Notes: generated from the letters alone by a model not told the origin. 64,000 bases of DNA from Hydractinia symbiolongicarpus (GCF_029227915.1 NC_079888.1:4661001-4725000); one strand, 5' to 3'; positions 23,640 to 36,511 are shown, counted from the first letter of the stretch. A program made the numbers and translations.

Positions 23640-24306
23640 ACATTTTGTTATTACCCGCCCTCGAGGATTTATGCCATTGCATATTAACCCCTTTTATGGT
23701 GGTAGGCGGTGTTTAATTGAAATTTTCTCTTCACTCCAATTCCGTGGCTTTACGCAGAGAACATTATAATTACACATTGATAGGTTCCGAAGTAAAATTC
23801 ATTTTAGAGTGAGTTTTACTGCGATAACCTCCGTAACGGAGATAGAAGCAATAAATTTAACAGATGAAACTATATTCTGTTGCAAACGCCACGTATGATT
23901 TTGGATATAAGAACCACCTGCGGTAAATGTATTGCCATTGTTTTTTTATAAAAAAGCAGGACCATATAGGGCACAAGATCCAAAAGGCACTGAATTAATT
24001 TTATAACTATATTCTTCTCTTTTAAGCAATGCTTCATCAATCTAAGCATATGTTTCTGTCTTAAAAGGCTTCCCTTGCTTGTATATAGATTTTTCGCCGA
24101 CATAAATGATGCGCATGTCCATTACACGTTTTTTTTTATTATAAAACTTTTTTTAAATGAGCTTCAAAAACTTCAATATTTAAGAAAACCCCCAGCCTTA
24201 GCGTGTTAAGATACAATTTTTGGAGTCGTTGATATTTACATTAATTCTTACAAACTCAAAACACAACACAGAGTTTCTTTTTTTCCAGTCAAATATAAAA
24301 GATGTC
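23640..24306. other. intergenic, no gene seen
   Basis: AT-rich sequence between PSMD6 and the Harbinger element. A 77-codon minus-strand open frame at 23870-24103 has no recognisable homology and is treated as chance or a repeat relic. Confidence 0.4.
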
Positions 24307-24309
24307 TAA

Positions 24310-25463
24310 AGGCCGGGACAAACACACATCCAACACCCATGTTGGATAAATGTTGGAATCGTTTGAACGAAAGTAAAATTTATAAAAGAAGAAAAAATGA
24401 CGTCAAAAGAAGAAAAAAATAGTTGGATGAAAGTTTGTTCGCCATCAAACATTTCATCCAACTTTTGCCTCTTTTTCTTGCTCGATTTTTCTGGAATCGT
24501 TTAAACACTTCGTCCAACGAATGATGATGACGAAAGAAAATCGAACGTTTGTTATTCGAAAAATTTTTTTTTGGAAATTCAGCAACTCCATCCTCAATAG
24601 ATGGCTGTAGCTGCGATTTGTTCCAAACTCCCCTGTCATTTGTTCTGCCGTTTGAATCTACATCCGCCCATAAACACTGGTAATCCGGACCTGCTATTGC
24701 CATTAAGATAATTGAATGGGTTTTCTTGTAATTGAAATAAAATGATCCACCATTATCTGGTTTTTTAATTGTAACATGTTTTCCATCAATTGCTCCTAAC
24801 GCGTGCGGATAATTCCAGCGATGTTCGAACCTCTCTGCAATGTGTCCCCATTCATCAGTGGATGGCAAAGATACACAGATGTGCAACATCCTTTCAACAA
24901 TTGCATCACAACAGCCTTTGATAATGTAAGACACAGTCCCTAGTAATATTCGAAATTGGAAAGACAACAAGTGAAAAGATTCGCCTGTTGCAAGAAATCG
25001 TAGCGTTAATGCAAGTCGTTCATTTGATAGTATAGGACGATTTCCTCCACGTGCTCTTTCTTGGGGGGAAATGAGATCGTCAATGTGACTCAAAACAATC
25101 TCAAAATCTTCCACGCTCATTCTAAACATCTGCTTGAACGACATCCGATCCTCCAATATCAACTCCTTGATCAAAGTCCCATATATTCCAAACTGGCCTT
25201 TCCTTTTGACCCACTCACTTGTTTTACCCCTTCGAGGCTTTTCGTCATCAGAATCAGCGAATTCTGATAAAATAATCGGGAGGAGCACGTCTTCTGCCGG
25301 CGCCATGTTTAGTTTGAAATGAATGAGTAGAGCATTTGCTAATGAATGAATGGATGAATGGCATTGTTGGATGGATGTTACGATTAAACGCTTTTAAGGG
25401 CAACCAACATTCATCCAACATTTTTGATGTTGGATGGAATATTGGAATCGTTTGCCCCGGCCT
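24310..25463 (-). mobile_element. PIF/Harbinger DNA transposon, truncated
   Basis: The ends are AGGCCGGGACAAAC and, read from the right, AGGCCGGGGCAAAC, one mismatch in 14. TAA flanks both sides (24307-24309 and 25464-25466), the 3 bp duplication expected for this superfamily. Subterminal palindromes built on ATCCAACA and TGTTGGAT occur at both ends (24327-24355 and 25400-25440) and are probable transposase-binding sites. At 1154 bp it is much shorter than an autonomous element, and there is no second Myb-like ORF. Confidence 0.9.
24380..25306 (-). pseudogene. Harbinger (DDE_4) transposase, 3' truncated
   Basis: The 308-residue open frame starts at the ATG at 25306. It has the helix-turn-helix region (MSVEDFEIVL, RLALTLRFLATGESF) and the DDE core segments GAIDGKHV (first Asp) and WADVDSNGRTND (second Asp). 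After about residue 240 homology stops: the reading frame runs into the subterminal repeat, and the segment that should hold the third catalytic acidic residue is missing. The frame is otherwise intact, so this looks like an internal deletion that fused transposase sequence directly to the element end. Unlikely to be active. Confidence 0.85.
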
Positions 25464-26012
25464 TAAAATAAAATACATAACTATAATGTTATTTACAGCT
25501 ATAGATAAAATATCGCAGATATATGAAGAAAACAAAGAAAATAGAGGAATAAAAATTAAATAAAATTTTAGGAAAATTTTAACCTACATTCAGGCATTTT
25601 GCTAAGAGCATTGAAGAAGAAAAAAAAGTATTTCAAAGGCAAAACCAAAACATTATGTCGCGAGGAAAGACGCGGGAGGATAATTTATGATCGGCTGTTT
25701 TGTGTTATAGCAGCAATTTCTGTTCTTCCTATGAGCACAGCCCGACGTGATCACAAACGCGCAAACATCGCGAAGATTAAAAGGTCACACAAAACAATGT
25801 TGTGTTTTTCGGGTCAAAAAGTTTGTTTAGACTGAATAAAATTATCCATTCAAGAACGAAGTATATTTTTACCGTGTCTCGACAAGGATGTAATCGCGGT
25901 ACACAGGCTAGTGCTTTTATGTTTTGTTTTGAAAATGAAATTCGGCAAGATGGCGTGAAAGTTGCGAGGACAGAAAAAGAACCGTCCTGGAAATTCCTAA
26001 TGTAATCCTGAA

Positions 26013-29000
26013 ATGGCTTCTGTTAATGATTTGAAAAAGGAAGTAGATCGGTTAACATTTGATATACAACAAGCCTGTCAAGAGAAAATACAAGCAGCTG
26101 AGTATGGTCTGGCTGTGTTAGAAGAAAAACAGGAGCTTCAGGATAAATACGATGAGTTAGAAACGTGTTATGAGAATAGCAAACATGAATTGACTCAAGT
26201 AAAAGAGGTAAGATTAATTCTAGCTAAGATTTTTTCATATTCAGGAATAGAAAACCATGTAAGGCTAAAGAACTAATTAATAGATAAATTTCTCTGTTTA
26301 CATTTTCAGCAGTAAGCAGGTAGCTAGCTACAGATAATAGATGTGCATATTTTACATGGCTAGCCTCACAAATATCGAGGGATATACCCTGTATATTATT
26401 TCCAGGAGGGTCCATGGCGTAGATGGAGAGTCCTAGAGTATTTAATGCTCATTTTGAGCTACGCAGACCCAATTAGAGCCCGCGCTCTACTAGACAACTC
26501 CCGGCAACATCCAACGGCCCACACGGTGTGCCATCTTCCCAATTTCCCTCACATGGCTTGGGTTAACCCAGGGCTATGGTAACATTCACTCGCCCATGTT
26601 GAATCGCCGTCAAGAGGAATCGAACCCCGGTCTCCCGCACAGAGTACGAGAGCTATAACCACTAATCTACGGCGCCACAGATAGAAACAGTTTCCCTGTT
26701 CAAAAATAGTTTCCTTATTTAGAAACTTTTTTGTGAAAAAATAAGAAATAGTTTCGGAATACGGAGACCAATTTCAGTTTTCCACAAGCTGATTTGGGTT
26801 CTTTATTATAATCTTTTGACCAAAATATGGGCTTCTCAGGGCTTCTCTTCTTACTACTGGAATTCTAATCAAATTTACCCCCGTATTAAGAATATTTACC
26901 CCCATCCCCTAGCCAAGCAGAAAACTAGTTTCCAAAATTAGAAACAATTTCTGTTTTACAAAAAAAAGCATGCAATCTGGTTTACGAATTCGGAAATTGT
27001 TTTTCTTTTTTCAGAGTTTTGTTAAATGGAAACTGTTTCTATATCTGTACCTTATCCCAGATTGCTAAGCTCTTTTGTGTGGCAGGGAAAAAATGCTAGG
27101 TGAAACAAAGTTATTTTTAGTCCGTTTTGTCACACAAAGGCATTTTTAGGAATTTGAATAAATTCAAATATATCAGAAGGCATCAATACTTGATAATAGT
27201 TTAAAACCTTAAACGATCTTTCCATGAGAAGAAATCGACCTCTCTTCACTAAATCTTAGCATCTTTTTTTCTGCCACGCAAATGCCAGAGCCAAGGAACT
27301 TGTATACTGCTGAAAAGTAAACAAATGTCACACTGAAATCAATCTGATTTAAGTGATGCATCATTTGCCATACAGGTCAGTGTGCCTCACACTAAAGCTC
27401 GCGTAAGTTATGGTTATTATGGTTAGTCTATTTAGACTTGCACTATATTTTTTTTATGTATGTAAAAAAACGTGCAGTTAAAAGATGCAATTTATATAAA
27501 ATTACTGATTTTTTTAATTCAAAGAGTCCATTATAGTTATTCTAACAAAGTAAAGTTAAAATAATAAACAGACAGTCAGAAAGAAAGCAAGACATGTCTC
27601 AAATAATAATTTGATCTACATTTATTTTAAGAGCTTTTAATTGAGGCTTCTTTAATTTTAAACTTTAAGTAATCTCTGTTTTTTCTCATGTTTTTATAAT
27701 TTCTTTATCCATCTTTATCTTACCAATCACATTGGTATAAAAAATGTGTGACAGTAATCGGGAGGATAAGTTGCATGCCTTCTTAATTGTATTTTTTATT
27801 TATATTATAAGTGCCCACCGTTTGCTTGAAAGTAGCTAAGATAAAAAGAGAGAGGGAAAAGAAGAAAATCATCCAAATTTAATTTTAACGTTTTTCATTA
27901 TTTTCATCAGCCATTAATAATTAAGTCCTGGGCACTTCTTAAAAATAATGTAGAAAATTTGGGGATTGTGATTTGTTGTAATAACAACAAAACCTTGAGG
28001 GCTGCAGAAGATAAATATGCTGGTTCCACGAAACACTGATGGTTCCCATGTTTTAGTATGTGTAAATGATTTCAGCATTAGCAAAGTTCATAATTATCTA
28101 GTAAACCCGCAAATAGCCTAATTGAGCTACCGATTATGACCTAACTAAGCTACCATAGTCTTTTTAGGTGTTTACCCTGACTGTACTTAATCCATCATTA
28201 CTTGCACACACTACTTTAGACAAACAGACAGGTGGCCATCAGTCTGGCCCTTTCAGTCTTGATGGACAACGTCAGCCCAAGTCGTTTTCCTTAGGGACAG
28301 GCCATTTGATAACCAGAAAATATCCATACGTTACAACAAGGGATTGTGGGCATATATAATCACAAATCACAAAGTGATTGCACAAAGTTTTGTCATGTGA
28401 GGTGATTATATATTATGCTAAAAGGTCTGCTAGCTACCTTAGTTACTCCAAAGGGACTACAAATTGAGCTGTTTATTTTTGACTTTAGTGACTTACACAA
28501 AAGTTGAGCTTTTGTTGGGGAAATGTTTGTGAGCAATAAGGGCGAAACCATCATCTTAAAGCATCTTAGCTATTACATTAAACCCCAAATGACATAAAAA
28601 ATTACCTTGCAGATATGAATACCCATAACTTTGAACTTTTTTTATGTAATTATTTTATTCTAAATTCTTCACAGAAGCAGCAAATTATTGCTTATAAAGG
28701 CTGCCGAAGCAACAGCAATGACTTTAAATTATTGTGTTTATTGTGTTCTCTCTCTCTGTTTAAAACAAACTTTAGGTTTTACTATCATGTTTTATCCAGA
28801 CCATAGCTTTTTTACCAACAAAAAGAAATACTGAAAAATATATAATGAAAGATAATGAATATATATCAGGTTGTCTATTGTTCAATAAAGTGGGTATATT
28901 TCATGTACTTTGACCTCCTGAGTGATCTGGTTATTACGCAATGTTATTACATATTCAGACCATGTAAGAATGGAAAGTACTTTGTCATGCACCTTAATAT

Positions 29001-32000
29001 TGCATAAAATGAAAAATATTTATTCAAGTTTAAAAAAAAGAAATTAGTACTTAAACATGATTGAATTTTGTACCTGATATTGATCACATCAAATAAAATG
29101 AAAGCATTTCTGCATACAACCGTATAATGATGTATGTAATGTTTAACTTTAAGTTAAATGTTTTTAAATGATTGTGTATATTACCTTTAGCAATTGGAGC
29201 TTTTAAAGTCAAAGAATGAGTCACTTGCACAAAAAGTTGAACACAAGCAAGGTAATTTGGTGCATGAAAGCTCCACACGAGAATCTGCCTTCGCCACAAA
29301 GATTGGCAACCTGCAAATTGAATTAAAAAGCGTGAAGAAACAGGAGCGCAACGCACGCCGTGAAAATGATATCAACAAGCAGCAACTAATGCAACTTCAG
29401 AAAGAGTTTGAGAAAGTCAGTGAACAAAAAGAACAGCTTATCTACGAAACAAAAGATTTAAAACTTAGGGAGTCTAGATTTAATGAAGAATATAATGTAC
29501 TTGAAGAAGAAAACACGGCGTTGCAAAAAGCTGTTTCGAAATTAAAGCAAACTCTAGTAGAATTTGAAGGGCTGAAAGTTGAAAACAAAAGTCTGCTGGA
29601 TGAGGTAATTAATTTATGTGCGTTTGTGTGCCTGTCTGGCTTTCTTCTTTTGTAATTTTTCACTTAAGGAAGTTGTGTTGCAATCTAATAATTATCTCAG
29701 TTTGTTGTTGGACTGCATCAAAGTTAGCACAAAGAAACGTTTTTTGCACTTAGTACTGCACATGTGGTGCAAAAATCTTTTCAATTTTTGGCAGGAACTG
29801 AAAATACTGGAAAATAACAGATTTTCTTTACTAAACAGATTTAAGTAAAAGAGAACAAATATTACGTTTTTCAGGTGGATAGCTTGCAACTACAACTGCA
29901 AATGACGACAGATGCAAGAGATCAATTTGAGAAGCAGTTACACGAAGCCTTAGAAACAGTAAAGGAGCAGCGTGAACGAAACACACAACATCAAAAACAA
30001 ATACACGACCTTAAACAGAAGTCCATCTTAAAAAGCTGGGAAATCGAGTGCGGTGAGATTAAATACGCAAATGAATCGGAACACCCTATTGTAAAACAGA
30101 TTACAGAGGAGTATAAGACACAGCAGCCAGCCCCTTCGCCCGGTAAGCTATTTTTTACTTCATTTTTTATAACATTTTACACCACGGTATTTTCATTAGT
30201 TACATATCCTGGAAAGTGACATTAATAAAGTGTATTTATCTATCAGGACAGAAATAATTTAACTTAATATTGAGAGAGAATTTTGATTTCGCAAATTTTT
30301 CGAAAAAAGGATTTGATAGCATAAAATAAGACTGAGTTGAATTCATATATCTAATGTATATAGTGCTAGTAAAATCACGTGACAAAAAATAGTTTTCATC
30401 CTTTTATAAGAAAAGAATAAATACCTTTTGTGCAAGAAATAATATTTACGAGTGCAAACAGCAAGTTTTGCAATAATAATTCGCTGAGATGACTAGCGAA
30501 ATTCGCGAATATTTATTCCCATTTCCTTAAGGTACTCAAACTATGAAATTATATTTAGTATTGAACTGCATCGTGTGAAATTTCAGGGAAATTTAGGAAA
30601 ACATGCAATTAATTGTTGGGGTAAATATAAGGTGCATAAATTTTTGAATTTCCGCGCACGAAGGCGTAGGAAATTCTTTAAAACCGTCGTTTTTTTCTTT
30701 CAGAGCATTTTTTGAGAAAAAATCGACCCTGGGATTTCACGTTCCTCTGAGAGGAGGATAGATAACTGATTAACTAACTAACCCTGTCCCAAATGGTCAA
30801 TTGCAACGTCACAGATTTAAACTTCGTACCCAAGCTCCCTAAGTACTGGGAAGTCATCTAAATGACGTTTCAGGCAAAAATTGGTATTTGTTTTTGACAA
30901 AATTTGGCACAGTTAACAAAAAAAGTATGCTGAACATAATGGTGACATCATAATTTTTATTTTTGTCACCTAAATGTCATTTTAGGCCAAAATTGGTCCA
31001 ATAATTAAAACTACTTTATTTTTAACAAAATTTCACATAGTTAACGTATGCTGAACATGATGGTGACATCAAAATTTTGATTTTTTGCCACCTTAAATGT
31101 CATTTTAGGCCAAAATTGGTCCAAAAATTAAAACTACTTTATTTTCAACAAAATTTGGCACAGTAAACAAATAAAGTATGCTGAACATGGTGGTGAGATC
31201 AAAATTTTGATTTTTTGCCATCTAAAATGTCATTTTAGGCCAAAATTGGTCCAAAAATTAAAACTACTTCATTTTTAACAAAAATTGGCAAAGTTAACAC
31301 AAAAAGTATGCTGAAAATGACGATGATAGAAAAATGTGATTTTTTGTCACCTAAATGTCATTTCAGGCCAAAATTTGTCTAAAAATTAAAACTACTTTAT
31401 TTTCGACAAAAATTGGCACAGTTAATAAAAAAAGTATGCTGAAAATGATGGTCACATCAAAATTTTGATTTTTTGTCAACTGAATGCCGGTTAAGACCAT
31501 AAACGTTTCAATCGCAAGACTTTCAACCATAAATGATAGGCTGTATTTTTTGTTAGCAATTTCTTTTAAAATGTGAGTTTATTATGACAGGTTTCGTTTT
31601 GTTTGCGTTTGTTGTAAGATATAATGTCACTTGTGTGCTTTATCTTCAGAGCTTCATGCACCAAACCTCTTCGAATGTTTGGCATGATAACACAACAAAT
31701 TAGCAGGTTGTCATTAAATATTTTGGTAGCAAGCGGAAATTCTTAGAGCCCCCAGGGCTTCTTGTTATTACTGAAATTATCAATAATTTAACAAAATTTA
31801 GGTGAAGTTCCAAAAACTTCAGAAAAAATTTGTCAACAGGGTGCGTAGAAATCATAAACTCTATCATCGAAAATGGTGATTTTTTACTTTCAAATGTATA
31901 ATTAGAAGGATAAATCGTATTTTTTATGACTTTCAGACGACCTTTCTTATTTTCAAGTCCCTAGGCAGAATTTAAATTTAAAAATTGTAATTAGTAGAGT

Positions 32001-34565
32001 AAATCTATATTTATCTTTTGGATGAAAACCAAAAAAATAAAGATGTTAAATTTTAGAGTAGAAAGGTTTCCATATAATGTCAATCCCCGATGAAGGTCCA
32101 GCTCTGATAAGAAAAACAACTGACGTAAATTTGAGACTACTAGAACGTATGTTAGACAGTGATCTAGACGAACATGCACCAAGTAATTTGAAAAAGATGG
32201 TGTAGTGGTAGCGCTGTCAACTTAATTATAAGGTTGCAGGTCCGAGGCTTTATTCCTTAACTCTTTAAATGTAGGGTTGTCCATTTGGAACTATCTACTA
32301 GCTCCGAAACGGCTTGTGGCAGTCAAGCAAGCTAGAACAATGCTATACGTATCTGTAGCTGGTATTGTAACATAGTTACTGTTGGAGGGAAAAAAATAGC
32401 CAGTCATGAGGATGATGGGATCTCCCAGGACGGTAAAACCTCCCGTTACTTATTTTCTTGAATATTTTCGACATCTGGAGCTTTCCTAATGACATTATTC
32501 TATTGTTCTATGTCTCAGCATGATATTCTTGTAATATTTTGCCGACACAGCACAATACAAAAGTTAAAATTCCCCTTTAAGATTGAACACTTAGTTGGTC
32601 GCTGCTATTATTATCCTCACCTACGTGCTACTCCTTATAACAATAAATATGATTGGCTTGAAACAGTGACACGTGATGGCTAAATTGTGTGTTCTTACGG
32701 ATTATTAATTTTTCTGGCTTCACCTTTTTTCTATGCAAATAAAAGAACTTAAATTTTACATAATAAAAGAATTCCCTATCGCAACTTTAGTCTTGTTTCC
32801 GAATCGTGAAATTTAGTTGCACGGAATTTTAATTTCTGCTTATATCATAGAGATAGATAGGGAGATAGATAGATGTGGATTATTTACATGGCTAGCCTCA
32901 TAAATATATTGAGGGATATACACTGTCTATTATTTCTAGGAGGGGCCATGGCTTGGATGGGGAGTCCTAGAGTATTTAATGCTTATTTCGAGCTACGCAG
33001 ACCCAATTAGGTTCCGCGCTCTGCCAGACAACTCCCTACAACACCCAACGACCCACACAGTGCGCCATCTCCCCAATTTCCCGGGGCTATGGTAACATTC
33101 GCTCGCCCATATTGAATCGCCGCTAAGGGGAACCGATACCGGGTCTCCCGCACAAAGTAAGAGAGTTATAACCACTAAGTTGCGGCGCCACATTGATTCT
33201 TTCCTTTACAATATTTTTTTTGAAGAAGTAAAAAAAACGATTTGTATATGATATTTATTTATAGGTTTGGTCGACGACTTGATGAAGGAATTGCAATTTA
33301 GCGAACTGCGTGATTTAGAAGAACAACTTCGCGTTGTAAAAGACGAGAAAGATGATTTAATGGAACAACTCCAAAAGAAAAGTTATTCTGCCGAACACGT
33401 TGTAGCGGAGGCGTCACAACTTTGTCGACGCACTTCGAGTGACTATTCTGAGGAAGAAGGCGACGAATACACGCTTAATAACCAGCTGAAAGAATTATCC
33501 GATTTAAAAGAAACGGTCAAGCAGTGTAAAAACCGGGAAACGGTGTATGAAATGGAAATAAAACGTTTAACAGATGAGCTTGACGAAATGAAGGAACTAC
33601 TGCTCGATGTGGAGAACGAGAAGAATTCGGTTATGGAGAACTCTAAGGGTGAAAGCAAACACTTGTCCGAGGATTTGCTTCAAGTGAAATCAAAACTTCG
33701 AGACTCCGAGAACACGATAAAAACATTGAAAGAAGATTTGAAGATGTTAAAGGAGGTTGCTGGTGAGGCACAGGGCAGCTTGAATTGCACACAAGATGAA
33801 TTGAAATCGGTGAGCAGTGCTTTATTTAAATTGCAACAGCACGTTTGTGTCATCAACGGGGAAGACTCAAAAACTATTTCGCCACCAAGCGCCATTAAAA
33901 AAGAATCACAAGAGAACTCCCCCGACCGAGGTACTCCGACGTTGTGTTTCAAATTGATGACTCAAGTCAAAGATCAAGTACAGAGTATACAAATTTCTCT
34001 GGAGAAGGTTAAAAGCAAGTCCGGAGGAATTCCAATGAAGGAGAGTGATAGAACAGATGAAAATTCGTACTTAAAAGAACAATTACTGAAGTCGCAAAGT
34101 TTGCTTATCACAAAGCGAGAACAAATCAGTACTTTGAGGACCGTATTAAAAGCAAATAAAGCCACGTATGAAGTAGCGCTGGCTAATTTAAAAAGTCGAT
34201 ACGAGAACGATAAAGCAGTACAAATCGAAGCAAATAGCCAGTTGAAACGTCAGATAAAATCTTTACGCTCTGAATGCCAAACATTTGCGTCGTTACGAAG
34301 TATGTTTGCAAGTCGTTGCGAGGAATACCTGCAGCAACTGGACGTTAAGCAGCGCACGATCACTGCTGCAGATGAAGAGAAGAAGACATTAAACGCTCTT
34401 TTGAAACAAGCTATACATCAAAAGATAGCACTGACGCAAAGATTGGAGGAGTTTGAAATTGCGCGCGAAAGGTTACGGCAGTTTACGAAAAAAAATATTA
34501 AATCATCCGGTAAATCGTCTACAGGAAAAAACTCCACACCTGCGAAACCTGTAACGAGGGTGTAA
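26013..34565 (+). CDS. BICD: Bicaudal-D dynein adaptor
   Basis: Four exons: 26013-26207, 29191-29604, 29875-30142, 33265-34565, joined in frame to 725 residues. Human BICD2 is somewhat longer, about 820. The N-terminal coiled coil contains the CC1 box (AAEYG at residues 28-32, in EKIQAAEYGLAVLEEK), which binds dynein light intermediate chain. Exons 2 and 3 continue the dynein-dynactin-binding coiled coil (YNVLEEENTALQKAVSKLKQ, VEFEGLK). Exon 4 holds the middle region and the C-terminal cargo domain that binds Rab6 and similar partners (TKREQISTLRTVLKANK, VALANLKSRYEN, ALTQRLEEFE). The gene links dynein to vesicles, nuclei or RNA cargo. A basic Ser/Thr/Lys-rich tail ends the protein. Introns 1 and 3 are about 3 kb each and full of SINEs and MITEs. 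Confidence 0.95.
26331..26678 (-). mobile_element. tRNA-derived SINE, copy 1 (Bicaudal-D intron 1)
   Basis: On the minus strand the element begins GTGGCGCCGTAGATTAGTGG. An A-box-like stretch (TAGATTAGTGG, complement of 26659-26669) and a perfect B box (GGTTCGATTCC, complement of 26616-26626) give an RNA polymerase III promoter. A unique body follows, then a short AGAT-type 3' tail. The body matches copies at 32850-33191 and 40581-40824. It lies antisense in intron 1. Confidence 0.85.
26679..27047. mobile_element. MITE abutting SINE copy 1
   Basis: AGATAGAAACAGTTTCC at the left end reappears inverted as GGAAACTGTTTCTATATCT at the right end, with a 2-base insertion. The interior has several degenerate repeats of GAAACAATTTC and AGTTTCC. 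It starts exactly where the SINE head ends, so the SINE probably inserted at its edge or the reverse. No coding frame. Confidence 0.55.
27815..27945. mobile_element. short MITE, related to a segment at 43552-43652
   Basis: Starts AGTGCCCACCG and ends CTGGGCACT, so the ends are inverted over about eight bases. Interior blocks TTGCATG, AATTGTATTTT, TAGCTAAGATAAAA and ATTAATAATTAAGTCCTGGG recur in the same order at 43490-43652, inside another element. No coding capacity. Confidence 0.5.
30858..31490. repeat. tandem array, about 112-130 bp unit, five copies (Bicaudal-D intron 3)
   Basis: The block AAATGTCATTTTAGGCCAAA and its variants begins at 30860, 30972, 31095, 31225 and 31353, with a decayed sixth start near 31482. 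Each unit continues with AAAACTACTTTATTTT, then AAATTTGGCACAGT, then AGTATGCTGAACATG, then GTGACATCAAAATTTTGATT. Unit length varies by small indels. It appears to be non-coding minisatellite DNA. Confidence 0.85.
32191..32460 (+). mobile_element. second tRNA-like SINE family, one copy (Bicaudal-D intron 3)
   Basis: The head GATGGTGTAGTGGTAGCGCT matches a tRNA D-arm/A-box pattern, and GGTTGCAGGTCCGAG lies at B-box distance, though it is degenerate. A unique body follows to about 32460. The sequence differs from the SINE at 32850-33191. No second copy is seen in this window, so family status rests only on the tRNA-like head. Confidence 0.5.
32850..33191 (-). mobile_element. tRNA-derived SINE, copy 2 (Bicaudal-D intron 3)
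   Basis: Same body as copy 1 (shared blocks GGAGTCCTAGAGTATTTAAT, GAGCTACGCAGACCCAATTA, GCCATCTCCCCAATTTCCC). It has the tRNA-like head at the right end (GCGGCGCCAC on the + strand) and a longer AGAT tail at 32850-32875. The B box has mutated (GGTATCGGTTCC). The head lies only about 70 bases upstream of the exon 4 acceptor of Bicaudal-D. Confidence 0.85.
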
Positions 34566-34933
34566 CGCCAGAACAAGAATTAAACGGAGAAAGTTATCAT
34601 CAACAATTAATCTAGAGTTGTAGTCGAGATTTTTGGTGACCCGTTTATTTATTTATCAAATTGTTTAGTTTACCCAGCATGCAATTTTATTTTCCCACAG
34701 TTCAGTGTTTCTTCTTAACAAAACTCCACAAAACTGTTTTTAACTTTACACAGAAATTTGTTTATATTTTAACCTGATATTTATTTGTTCAAATTTATTT
34801 GCCTTATAGGTTCTTGTTTACACCTGCTTTTTTTGGCTGTCATTCTTATATATTTACTGTCAAACTCAGACTTGACATCGGTCTTACGCTCCGTTAACAA
34901 AATAACGCCATGCAGGACAGGTGTAAAATAACC

Positions 34934-34939
34934 AATAAA
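34934..34939 (+). terminator. polyadenylation signal of Bicaudal-D
   Basis: AATAAA in CCAATAAAG, about 370 bases after the stop codon, followed by T-rich sequence. Confidence 0.5.
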
Positions 34940-34944
34940 GTATT

Positions 34945-36511
34945 TTAGAAAATATTTTAGATAATATTTTACGTTTTAAATTCGGTCCATTGTTTTGCAG
35001 TGAAATGGTGGAAACAATATTTTATTTCGAATTTGATAAAAGTAAAACATTGGAGTGTTGATTTTCGTATATACGTTTTTGTATTTTGAAAAAATCTGCT
35101 TTATAAGTCTAAAATTACAAACAAACAAGATCTCTACTTTTTCTACAAATACTTACTTTTACAATGCAATGACTTTAACATCTATTCTTCCGATCTCAAC
35201 AACATTTATGAGCATCGGTAAACTCATGGGGATAAAAATACCTTTATACCTCCATGGTAAACTTGACTATTTTTTCAATTTTTTGAAAACACGAGTAAGA
35301 ACATTTGAGACCGAGAAATTGTAATTGAAGTCTACATTTAGTGTTAGCTGGAATATAAATGTTCTTAAGAAAATATAAAGAAAAAGTATAGTAATTTTCA
35401 ATGGAATATCAGAAGCGTAAAAATTATGATCACGATAAAGAATTTAGTCTATCAAGTAAAACCTATTGGCAAAATTTGCTGCAGTAAGAAAAAGTAAGCA
35501 ATTTTTGTGGGAATTTCAATGATCTCTTCCTAAAAGACTTTCCTGCCGAGAGATGTGTAACCCTTGTAGAAATATCAAGGGTTCTGTCCTTCATTCGTGT
35601 TTTATAATTCTTTCAGCTGTATCAAAACACCCTCGTTTTCAGGGATTTTGCCTTTTTGATATGAGAGAAGACGTCTAAAACTATGTAAAAACAGCGTCCA
35701 AAAGTCCCTGGGAACGAGGGTGCTGTTTTATAGTTATTCAATGGGGAAGATTTGTAATAAATTATTTTCTAGTCCGGAAGTTTGTGCTTCGTAATTCGGA
35801 AAAGACCTTGCAACATTCCTACTGTTATATCACGTGATTAAAAAGCAAAAAATTGAGTTTTCCGATTTGTTTATCATAAAGCATATTTTAAAGTTGTAAT
35901 TTTTACTCGAACGAATTTTACTTTTTAGATATAATTATATATTATACATATATATTATGGAAACGGAAAACTTTCAATTTTCATGTTGTGAAAGCTATTT
36001 AGAAAAGAGGGAATTCAATTGGCAATTCCTGGAGTTTTTGTTCTACAATATACTGCAGTTGTAGCGCTCTTCAAATCAGTTGTGTATATCAGCGCCCAGT
36101 AGGTGTTAAATGGTTTTTCGTGTTAAGACAAAATTCATGACTCAAATTATTGCATTAAAAAAAGCGTAAACAAGAAACTTATAATTCAATGGATGTCAAT
36201 GGCTTTATGTTTCTTTCATAAGCAACAAAGAAGTTTGATCAAAGGTCAGTGTTACTTCTGCTTGTAGTAAATATTACAGCGCACGTTTTCTCGCATGCCA
36301 AGATGTATTTCGTTTTTGACTTTTTGTGGAAGCGTACCTTAAACACATTCAGTTGGGCAACTTCTTCCTACACCTTTAGTAACCATTTTGAACTATTACG
36401 TCAAGATATTTTTGTCTTCAAGATTTACGTCAAGATAATACAAACAAATCTGACGTCAAATAACGTATCATACCTTGCGCAAATACTTATTGACGAAAGG
36501 AACTCGCAAGA
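34945..36511. other. intergenic, with one short palindromic repeat
   Basis: No gene seen apart from chance open frames. A MITE-like palindrome lies at 35624-35729. The distal part should hold the promoter of the coiled-coil gene. Confidence 0.4.
35624..35729. mobile_element. 106 bp inverted-repeat element
   Basis: AAAACACCCTCGTTTTCAGGG at the left is repeated inverted at the right (CCCTGGGAACGAGGGTGCTG then TTTT), with a 2-base insertion and two changes. CACCCTCGTT ends of this kind are typical of dispersed MITEs. No coding capacity. Confidence 0.55.

Noticed and set aside
25599-26005. Two open frames directly before the Bicaudal-D start
   Set aside because: They are in different frames from exon 1 and contain many Lys runs. 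They most likely lie in the promoter or 5'UTR.
28168-28359. 63-codon frame in Bicaudal-D intron 1
   Set aside because: No flanking splice sites in phase and no match to Bicaudal-D sequence, which continues directly from exon 1 to 29191.
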